Source: Pirellula staleyi DSM 6068 (lineage in GTDB: Bacteria; Planctomycetota; Planctomycetia; Pirellulales; Pirellulaceae). From it: a DNA stretch of 39,381 nt. This document shows positions 33,286 through 39,381 of this stretch, piece by piece. Below the pieces are notes generated by a model. That model saw nothing but the letters and a program-made list of their open reading frames with translations, was not told where the DNA came from and searched no databases. The DNA lies in the NCBI GenBank assembly GCA_945875845.1, contig CAMCMB010000071.1:1-39381 (forward strand), read 5' to 3'. Position 1 is the stretch's first letter. Every line of letters starts with the position of its first letter. The translations under genes were made by a program, and so were the position numbers.

Positions 33286-33936
33286 CTATTTTTTCGTTGC
33301 TACAGGCTTTTTGCGCTTTGGAAAAAGCTCCCTGCAGATGCCGCAGACGGTACCTTGGCATCCTCTGGCGGTGCAATGCTCGCGCCCGTAAAAAATGATC
33401 TGCAAGTGGAGCTTATTCCAGCTCTCCTGAGGAAAGAGTCGCTTGAGATCGTTTTCGGTTTGGACAACCGAACGTCCGTCGGTTAGCCCCCACCGCTGTG
33501 CCAGTCGATGGATGTGCGTGTCGACAGGGAAGGCTGGGAAACCAAATCCTTGACTCATCACAACCGAAGCCGTTTTGTGCCCAACTCCCGGCAATCGCTC
33601 CAACGCCTCAAACGTATTGGGTACTTTACCGTCGTGTTCGTTGACCAAGATCCTGGAAAGTTCTTTAATTGCCTTCGATTTCTGTGGGCTTAATCCACAA
33701 GGCTGAATGATGGTTCGAATACTCTCCACGGATTGCTTGGACATGTCATACGGGTTGTTGGACAGTTCCCAAAGCTTAGGAGTCACCCGATTCACCATCT
33801 TGTCCGTGCATTGGGCGCTCAATAATACTGAGACCAAGAGCGTGTACATATCGACATGATCCAGTGGAATCGGCGTTTCTGGATAGAGCTCTTCTAGCCG
33901 TACTAGAACCGCTTTCGCTCGCTCTGTTCTTATCAT
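33286..33936 (-). CDS. nth: Endonuclease III (DNA glycosylase/AP lyase)
   Basis: Removes oxidised pyrimidines and cuts abasic sites in base-excision repair. The helix-hairpin-helix LERLPGVGHKTASVVM with catalytic Lys121 and the VDTHIHRLAQRWG segment with catalytic Asp139 are intact, and SAQCTDKMVNRVTPKLW fits the family. The C-terminal cysteines are Cys188, 193, 198 and 201 (C-x4-C-x4-C-x2-C), unlike the C-x6-C-x2-C-x5-C of the Escherichia coli [4Fe-4S] loop. The start ATG (33936) overlaps the stop of the PVC cytochrome gene (ATGA), so it may be translated by coupling to that large gene. 216 residues is normal. Confidence 0.93.
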   Translation of the reverse strand: MIRTERAKAVLVRLEELYPETPIPLDHVDMYTLLVSVLLSAQCTDKMVNRVTPKLWELSNNPYDMSKQSVESIRTIIQPCGLSPQKSKAIKELSRILVNEHDGKVPNTFEALERLPGVGHKTASVVMSQGFGFPAFPVDTHIHRLAQRWGLTDGRSVVQTENDLKRLFPQESWNKLHLQIIFYGREHCTARGCQGTVCGICRELFPKRKKPVATKK

Positions 33937-36900
33937 CGTCCCGACTCATCCCGCGGCTTAATCTTGTGCACGGTGTTGTGAATCGTTCGTTCTATTTCTT
34001 TGCCAATTGCGGTTTTGAGTTTCAACTCAATCGACATGCACCAAGTGGGCTCCATGGTAGGCACATTCAGAACGATTGTCTTTTCGTTTCGCTTCCACGT
34101 TACGGAAGCAACCGGGGCTTGACGTTCATTGAAATGGTCGGAACCGTATTTCTCCGTTCTGCGAAGATCCCACATTTTGATGGTGTAGCGTTCTGGATCG
34201 AGTGTGGCGGTTGGGTCGAGTTCATCGGTAACCCCGATTTCTAGCGTTGGCTGTCCATCGCCGTTTCGGACCGCTTTTAACGTGATCGGCAACTCGATGG
34301 ATTGGCCGGTCCGCCGCACTCGGTAGAGACCACCTTCTTGATCTTGTCGACTGCTTGCCCAAGCGAACATCCCTCCGACGTACAGTTGACCATCTCGCGG
34401 GGAGAACTTGCCTCGAACGATTCCGGTGGGCAAGTCCGGGATAGGCAGCGCGCACATTCCACCTTGTTTCACACCGTCCACGGTTTCCAATGGAACAACA
34501 TAAATTCGCCCATAACCATAGGACAAGTTGAGCAGCGATTTGTCGAGTGCACCCCATCGAGGGCTATCGACCCACAACAACTCCGCGGGCGATCGATCGA
34601 AGCTGTTCGTAATCCAGCACAAGGGAGACTCCATAGCCGAGTCCGACGAGTCCGTCACGGAATGGTAGCCAAACATGTTGCCGTAAAACTTTCCTGGCTC
34701 AACCCAGTTGATGCGATTCTTTGGATTCCAGTGTCCCTCTTGATCGGTAACCACGAACGATCCATCGGGATTCAAACAGACTCCGTTGGCCGCCCGAAAG
34801 CCTGTTGCCACAATTTCCGTCGTGGCTCCCTCTGGCGATACCTTGAGCAACGTGCCGTGGTGTGGTACGACGGCTTTGAGAGCATGCCTAGCAGATTTTG
34901 CGTAGTAGAAATTCCCGGAGGTATCTTGCTGCAATCCCATCGCAAATTCGTGGAAATGCTCAGTCACTTGGTGGTCATTATTGAAACATCCATAGTCGTC
35001 GATGAGCCCATCGCCATCGATGTCCCGCAGTTTCATCAATTGATCCCGACATGTGACCATGATGCAATCCTCGTACGCCAGGATACCTAGCGGTTGAAAG
35101 AGTCCTGTCGCAATCCGTTGCCACTTGAGCGAGGCCCCTGATCGATCAAGACTTTCCAAGCCGCTGAGTCGCCAGACGTCACCGTCCCACGTACAAACCG
35201 CCATCGCATCCTGTCCAGGATAGAATGCAAGTCCGGTAACGCGCGTCCTCGCATTCCAAGGGTTCATCGCCGGAGGTGCCAAATCGTCAACTGCCCAGCC
35301 ATTTCCTTCGAACCACACGCGAGGGGTAGACGCAATGCTGTTGTCGTTTTCTGTGATTGATGCGGTCGGCTTTCGCAATGATCCATGGATGGCGATGAAG
35401 GGCGTTTCAATCTCGTCAGCCATTCGCTTTTGAACGGTCTGCCATACGGTCTCGCTTAGCTCTCCATTTTGAGCATTGGAGAGAGCGATCGAATAGATCG
35501 CAGGTTTCGTACTCGCTTCGAAGTCCACGCATAACCGATTGTCTGCAACACGCCAGCTTGGGCGGCCGTTACGCGATAAAAAGCTTGCTTCCATGCGTTG
35601 TGGATTGCCAGCTCCCTTTTCCCATTCCACAACGACCCTGTCGCCGGCGATTTTGGACCGCACGAGTTTGCCTGGAATGGTTGCGACGAGCGTTGTCAGT
35701 TTTCGGTTTGAGGGTTCAAGAGCAAGCGTACGTCCGAATAGCATTTGCGAATCCAAGCCTTCGGTCTCGATCCGAAAGGGACGTTCTCGCACGCTGGTTT
35801 GGTCAACGGAGTAGTCAATCGATAGTCCGTTCGCATCGCGATGCATGCCTCGAAACTGAACCCATGTCTTTGGCAGCGGGCCATAGCGTTTTCCATCTCT
35901 TGCGAGCACTCGCACCTGATCCTCAAAAAGACCGGTTTCTGGATTGGCCCAGCCTGGAGCGGTAGGGTTCGCGAAATGGATTTCCCCAACGGCTCGTGGG
36001 TGAATACCGTGGGCTCCATCGAATTGGATGCCGCGCCAATCGATGAACCCATTACCCTTCCAGCCGGCCGCCCATCGCATCGTGTCGTGTTCGAAGGCCA
36101 TCCAGGTGTTGCCTTTGGAGATCCCGCCGGGACCCGGGTCCAATCGAATGGCGATTGCCTTTTGAGCAATGTTGGTTCCGTCCGAGCCGAACTCGATGGT
36201 GGTAGTCATGACGTTGCCGTAATTCATGTCGGTCCAGGGCTTGAGCTCGACGGGATCCGGCCCTTGGGTGTCGCCGACCGGCAGCGATTGCAAGTAAGCC
36301 TTATCGATTTTGGTATAGGACTGGGAATCCAAGTCTTTCAAAAACTCTTCGCGAAGGAAATGGATGACGTCATACTTTTGCTTCGGAACCATCCATTTTT
36401 GGGGCAACATCAATCCGGAACCATGAGTCAGCGTTTTGTAGAGCGAATAGGGATCGCTGCCTTGTTTGAATTTACCCGTGCCAAATCGCAGGGCAGTAGG
36501 AAGCGTGCCTACTGTTTCACGGGTTCCATGGCAGTTAATGCACAGACCGTTGTAAATTTTTTGACCGCGAGCCAGCGATTTTTTGTTCCATCCAGAGATA
36601 AGTCCCGCATGGTCTACGTGCGATTCATACTCAGGCAACTTGGGCTTGAGCTGTTCAGGCTTGGGCATTAGTTTCGCAGCTCGCGAAGGTCCTTCTTTGG
36701 CGACCGTCAATACATACGCTACCAAGTCAAAGAACTGATTCTGGTCATCCAATTGTTGGACAAGTCCAGAGGGCATAAGCGAGACTTCACTTGCCGCTTC
36801 GCGTTCGATATCTTCAATGGAAACAATTGCTTGATCCTCTGGTTTCGGTCCGAAGCGAACTTGCAGCTCGTTGGCATCGCGTTTCGTGACGACGCCCGAG

Positions 36901-37286
36901 TAGACTTTGCCATCCGTCGTCAAAATGCGAGTCGAAGCGTACTCCTTGGCGATAACAGCAGATGGACGCAAGATCGATTCGATCACAGATTCTGCGGTGG
37001 AAGGCCATGGTTTGTCGCTGGTCTTATTCCAAACCGCAAGATTGGGACCGATTACATTGATGGTCCCATCGTCCACGCGGTGGCATTGAGTGCACCCAAC
37101 AGCGGGCGAATGAAACAAGACCGCGCCTCGCGCTGGATCGCCCGACTTATTGACTTGAACCGCAATCTGCTTAACCGAAGTGCTAAGCAAGTCGCGTTCA
37201 AGCTGTTGTTGGGAAAGAGCGGCTGGCATTTCGCAGAAAATCGAAACGATCGCAACCAAGAGAAACGGGACTTGTCGCAGAAGCAT
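33933..37286 (-). CDS. Large PVC-type cytochrome c / DUF6797 / beta-propeller protein
   Basis: 1117-residue exported protein from ATG 37286; the open frame extends to 37367 but the signal peptide (MLLRQVPFLLVAIVSIFCEM, cleavage near AALSQ) fits this start. First domain: a PVC-type haem module with Cys65-x2-Cys68-His69 and the following ILRPSAVIAKEY text. Second: a cytochrome c segment with Cys249-x2-Cys252-His253 (CINCHGTRETVGTLP). Then a DUF6797-like region (MNYGNVMTTTIEFGSDGTNI, WMAFEHDTMRWAAGWKG), and a propeller region like glucose/sorbosone dehydrogenases (LKWQRIATGLFQPLGI; RDIDGDGLIDDYGCFNNDHQ). A periplasmic oxidoreductase of sugar-like compounds is plausible but unproven. It precedes nth with a 4-nt overlap. 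Confidence 0.88.
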   Translation of the reverse strand: MLLRQVPFLLVAIVSIFCEMPAALSQQQLERDLLSTSVKQIAVQVNKSGDPARGAVLFHSPAVGCTQCHRVDDGTINVIGPNLAVWNKTSDKPWPSTAESVIESILRPSAVIAKEYASTRILTTDGKVYSGVVTKRDANELQVRFGPKPEDQAIVSIEDIEREAASEVSLMPSGLVQQLDDQNQFFDLVAYVLTVAKEGPSRAAKLMPKPEQLKPKLPEYESHVDHAGLISGWNKKSLARGQKIYNGLCINCHGTRETVGTLPTALRFGTGKFKQGSDPYSLYKTLTHGSGLMLPQKWMVPKQKYDVIHFLREEFLKDLDSQSYTKIDKAYLQSLPVGDTQGPDPVELKPWTDMNYGNVMTTTIEFGSDGTNIAQKAIAIRLDPGPGGISKGNTWMAFEHDTMRWAAGWKGNGFIDWRGIQFDGAHGIHPRAVGEIHFANPTAPGWANPETGLFEDQVRVLARDGKRYGPLPKTWVQFRGMHRDANGLSIDYSVDQTSVRERPFRIETEGLDSQMLFGRTLALEPSNRKLTTLVATIPGKLVRSKIAGDRVVVEWEKGAGNPQRMEASFLSRNGRPSWRVADNRLCVDFEASTKPAIYSIALSNAQNGELSETVWQTVQKRMADEIETPFIAIHGSLRKPTASITENDNSIASTPRVWFEGNGWAVDDLAPPAMNPWNARTRVTGLAFYPGQDAMAVCTWDGDVWRLSGLESLDRSGASLKWQRIATGLFQPLGILAYEDCIMVTCRDQLMKLRDIDGDGLIDDYGCFNNDHQVTEHFHEFAMGLQQDTSGNFYYAKSARHALKAVVPHHGTLLKVSPEGATTEIVATGFRAANGVCLNPDGSFVVTDQEGHWNPKNRINWVEPGKFYGNMFGYHSVTDSSDSAMESPLCWITNSFDRSPAELLWVDSPRWGALDKSLLNLSYGYGRIYVVPLETVDGVKQGGMCALPIPDLPTGIVRGKFSPRDGQLYVGGMFAWASSRQDQEGGLYRVRRTGQSIELPITLKAVRNGDGQPTLEIGVTDELDPTATLDPERYTIKMWDLRRTEKYGSDHFNERQAPVASVTWKRNEKTIVLNVPTMEPTWCMSIELKLKTAIGKEIERTIHNTVHKIKPRDESGR

Positions 37287-37711
37287 GGATTTAATGGTTG
37301 AGTTTGCGTGGTGAGGAATGGGACGTGTCTTCAAAATGATCGCCAAACGGTGACATTGGTTCCACATAATGCTCGGTTAAACATGATAGCTGGCTGGGAG
37401 GCCGTCTTTCATCCTGATTAAGCAAGTTCCATTCTTTGCTGTGCCCCCAAGCCTCATGATTTCCGGCACTCTTCTGGGACGAGACCACCAAAAACGATGG
37501 GCCGTCAAACCGTGGATTGCACCACCAGATAGCGAATAATCAAGGTCTCTGGGACGGCATTACCACTCTTGCCCTTACTACTTTCTAGGTTAATCTCTAG
37601 AGCTCGTTCAGGACAGGGCCAATAGGGACACTTTGAAGCGGAACAGCGAAAGCTGTCCGGTGAGGATCGTCGTCGTTGTTGATCGGCGCGTTTTAAGCGG
37701 CCATGATCTGT
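37287..37711. other. Intergenic, promoter side of the PVC cytochrome gene
   Basis: About 425 bp with no gene I can support. The right half carries a family-C repeat (37637-37667). Short frames on both strands lack protein character. Confidence 0.45.
37637..37667. repeat. Family-C repeat, copy 3 (partial)
   Basis: AGCGGAACAGCGAAAGCTGT followed by CCGGTGAGGAT; near-identical to 29402-29432 and to the left arm of 32227-32315. Confidence 0.75.
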
Positions 37712-38131
37712 TCAACGGTATGTTTGGTTAGCCTTTCGCGTGGATTCTGTGCGGCGATGGAGCCTTTCGGACGTGGATGCATTGAACCTGCATTCTTCGC
37801 TGCAAAAGACTTGGGCGGGATGACTGGGCGTAAAAGAACGATTGCACGGTTGCCACAGGCAACTGCATTGACGAGCAGTTGGCTTCGAATCTTGCGAAGC
37901 CGGTCGGTATTGATCAGGATTGAATTTGGGCAATCGGGAGTATAGGTCCCGTGAGTCAAGTCTCGTTGTAGAAGGTTGAAGATCTACAGCGAGGCGTTTT
38001 TTGAAATTGGAATCGAGTGTCCAACTCTCATCAGAAAGACTGGTAGTTGCGATCAAAGAATCGCAACCACCCCAGTCAACCTGCGAAAATGGCTGATTCT
38101 TAGTTGCGATTGATACTGACCTTCTCGCCAT
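37712..38131 (-). pseudogene. Degraded ORF with cysteine-rich zinc-ribbon-like motif
   Basis: The minus-strand frame contains ARQCSCLWQPCNRSFTPSHP followed by AQVFCSEECR, a Cys-rich motif that I associate with small planctomycete proteins having a PSHP-x-x-x-C-S-E-x-C-R core and a basic Arg/Tyr-rich tail. The tail here is present only in altered form (HRRTESTRKANQTYR), and the first ~80 residues do not look protein-like. It overlaps the end of the neighbouring ORF. It is probably a remnant. Function unknown. Confidence 0.35.
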
Positions 38132-38409
38132 ACTGCGTTATAGTTTAGGAAGACATGTTTCTCTATGTATTTATGCATTCTAGCGAGATCAAACGAAAGT
38201 CGCTCAAGAGTCTTTCGAGCACGATAAATGCACCTGCGAAGAGAACCCGTCTCGTCCGTGTAAAGGGTAATCGTCACTGGTTTTCCGCCAAACTTTGTTT
38301 TGGACTCGTACTCGTCTATTCCATCTAGAGCTGCAGTAAAGCGTAGTCGACCGAGAATGGCGTCATCGATCGTTAAAGGTAGATCAGTGTTTCGTTTTCG
38401 TTTCCCCAT
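38053..38409 (-). CDS. Hypothetical protein (DUF2262/DUF6985-like), possibly truncated
   Basis: 118 residues from ATG 38409 (MGKRKRNTDLPLTIDDAIL). The middle, GRLRFTAALDGIDEY, FGGKPVTITLYTDETGSLRR and YIEKHVFLNYNAVWREGQ, has the strand-strand-helix layout of DUF2262/DUF6985-type proteins, some of which occur as immunity-like or accessory proteins. Family members usually continue another ~50 residues with a second beta-rich part; here the frame ends after unrelated-looking residues, so the 3' part may be lost. The family suggestion is from pattern memory only. Confidence 0.5.
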   Translation of the reverse strand: MGKRKRNTDLPLTIDDAILGRLRFTAALDGIDEYESKTKFGGKPVTITLYTDETGSLRRCIYRARKTLERLSFDLARMHKYIEKHVFLNYNAVWREGQYQSQLRISHFRRLTGVVAIL

Positions 38410-38440
38410 AGCTCTCACGACCAAAGGACGAACGAATAAC

Positions 38441-38482
38441 AATCTATCCCAACTGGAGCGAAGCGGAACGGAGGGATAGATT
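38441..38482. repeat. 10-bp perfect inverted repeat
   Basis: AATCTATCCC (38441-38450) and GGGATAGATT (38473-38482) flank a 22-nt loop with GGAGCGAAGCGGAACGGA. It lies just upstream of the DUF2262-like gene and could be a transcription barrier or the trace of a mobile-element end. Confidence 0.6.
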
Positions 38483-38763
38483 GTACGTTGGGCTAAGTCG
38501 CTTCGCCGTGTCTGAGCTGTGCGGATTCTACGCGTTCCACTTTTCTTGAATTCAGTCTATCAGACCCGCAAGGGCATCCGCAACATGCTTGCGGCATGTT
38601 TTCCTGCCAAGCTCCGACCGCTGATTCGACCGATTGTGACGGTTCTAATCTCTTGGTCGCAACCGATGCCCAGACCGCTGGACTTGTCCTCGTTTCTCGA
38701 CTCCTGTGATTCTGGGTGAGCGCTTATTTCGGAAAGTTCGCTCATCGTCAGCCACTCCCATCG
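38483..38763. other. Non-coding stretch downstream of the recombinase
   Basis: No supported gene. Minus-strand frames here (for example one opening MSELSEISAHPESQESRNED) are short. In complete recombinases the missing C-terminal box II (HxxR and Tyr) would be encoded in this stretch, but I cannot find it in any frame. Confidence 0.4.
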
Positions 38764-39381
38764 TTACGCCACCATGTCGGCTGATACTCCAACCTCCATA
38801 AAACCTTGAACGCGTAAAGCCTCTGGGCAAGATGTGCAACAGATCTGAATCGTGGCTCCGTGGAGCGGCACATCTGGCGTCTTGCCAGGCAAGAGGAAGT
38901 CGGTTGGCTTGTTCTCTTTCCAATATTCGCGAAGCACTTGCAATAGTCTGGGCGAGAGCGGCACGAAACGGTCCCTGTTTCCCTTTCCTTTGACACTTTT
39001 GATCTGCATCCGCTCGGAGTCGATATGCTGCGCTTTGAGGTTGGTCGCTTCGGTCAATCGCAGCCCGGCGGAGTAGAGGGTCAGTAGAACGGCGCGATGC
39101 TTCAGATGGTCCACACATGCGATGAGTCGATTGACTTCTTCTTGGCCGAGGACCGTTGGCAGGGACTTGGCACGTTTGCCATACGGCACGGACTGGACGA
39201 CCCAAGGTCTCGACAAAGTGATCGAGTAGAGGAACCGTAGGCCACAAACGGCCTGGTTAAACTGGCTCCAAGAAGATTTATTGACTTGGATCATCCAGAG
39301 TTGGAACTCACGAATCTCTTCTGGCCCAAGGTCTTCAGGCTGTTTGCCGAAATGCTTGGCGAAGCGATCGACGTGGTAGGT
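38764..39381 (-). pseudogene. Tyrosine recombinase/integrase, 3'-truncated; 5' end beyond the window
   Basis: The minus-strand frame is open to the window end (first codon 39381-39379) and reads TYHVDRFAKHFGKQPEDLGP, a SAM-like core-binding N-domain, then FNQAVCGLRFLYSITL. The catalytic domain follows with the first active-site Arg in TLYSAGLRLTEATNLKAQHI and the beta-hairpin Lys in KSVKGKGNRDRFVPLSPRLL. After LHGATIQ the frame ends with PEALRVQGFMEVGVSADMVA and a stop, lacking the HxxR, His/Trp and Tyr nucleophile. It should therefore be inactive unless frameshifted. The sequence resembles integrases that accompany IS91-like or integron-type elements; no intact transposase is in the window. 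Confidence 0.7.

Noticed and set aside
36480-36510. Possible family-D match (GTAGG...GTGCCTACTG) inside the PVC cytochrome gene
   Set aside because: Only a short match within an intact coding frame, without the ACAGCCGAC ends; judged chance.

Overview
The window looks like chromosomal DNA of a planctomycete (Pirellulales / Rhodopirellula-like). This rests on the combination of gene families, not on a database search: a very large PVC-type cytochrome c protein with a DUF6797-like and a beta-propeller region (33933-37286), an ECF sigma factor / anti-sigma pair of planctomycete style, a HemQ-type haem enzyme, a predicted acyltransferase cut down to the E2 catalytic domain, Asp/Glu-rich low-complexity proteins, wide gene spacing with many small hairpin repeats, and frequent GTG/TTG starts.

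Layout. 0-13.4 kb: LysM / L,D-transpeptidase (-) and Rieske ferredoxin (-), divergent from an M16 zinc peptidase (+); then single-chain pyruvate carboxylase (+) and HemQ (+), convergent with a Tat-exported PQQ-type propeller protein (-); then an ECF sigma factor and membrane anti-sigma factor joined by an ATGA overlap (+). 13.4-14.2 kb is a repeat-rich strip with gene remnants. 14.2-18.0 kb is a minus-strand run: scpB, an extremely acidic small protein, a HemX/CcsA-like membrane protein and hemA, the last two overlapping by a TTGA junction. 18.1-23.9 kb is plus-strand: a membrane-anchored unknown, an EVE-domain protein, then homoserine dehydrogenase, a phosphoglycerate-mutase-like proposed homoserine kinase and a four-ACT aspartokinase, which together form the aspartate-to-threonine branch. 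23.9-24.5 kb carries nested inverted repeats and a strong bidirectional terminator. 24.5-29.4 kb: a small lipoprotein (-), a Dabb-domain protein and trpC (+), a duplicated SurA/PpiC-type foldase (+) and a stand-alone E2-like acyltransferase (+). tRNA-Ser(GCU) lies at 29.55 kb. 30.1-32.2 kb: an Rrf2 regulator (-) divergent from a haem-binding DUF3365 protein and a fatty acid hydroxylase/sterol desaturase-family protein, with a duplicated dyad operator candidate between them. 32.3-37.3 kb is minus-strand: PVC cytochrome, nth (ATGA overlap) and comF. 37.4-39.4 kb is a decayed accessory strip with an incomplete tyrosine recombinase running off the window end.

The most distinctive signal outside the genes is a set of short dispersed repeats in at least four families (called A to D here), several with a REPIN-like design of two small hairpins held in a larger inverted repeat. 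One site has a copy nested inside another. The most interesting gene-level signals are the hom / iPGM-like / aspartokinase cluster, the Rrf2 operator pair, the E2-like orphan acyltransferase and the unusual cysteine spacing of endonuclease III. I did not find a CRISPR array, prophage, secondary-metabolite cluster or recognisable defence system.
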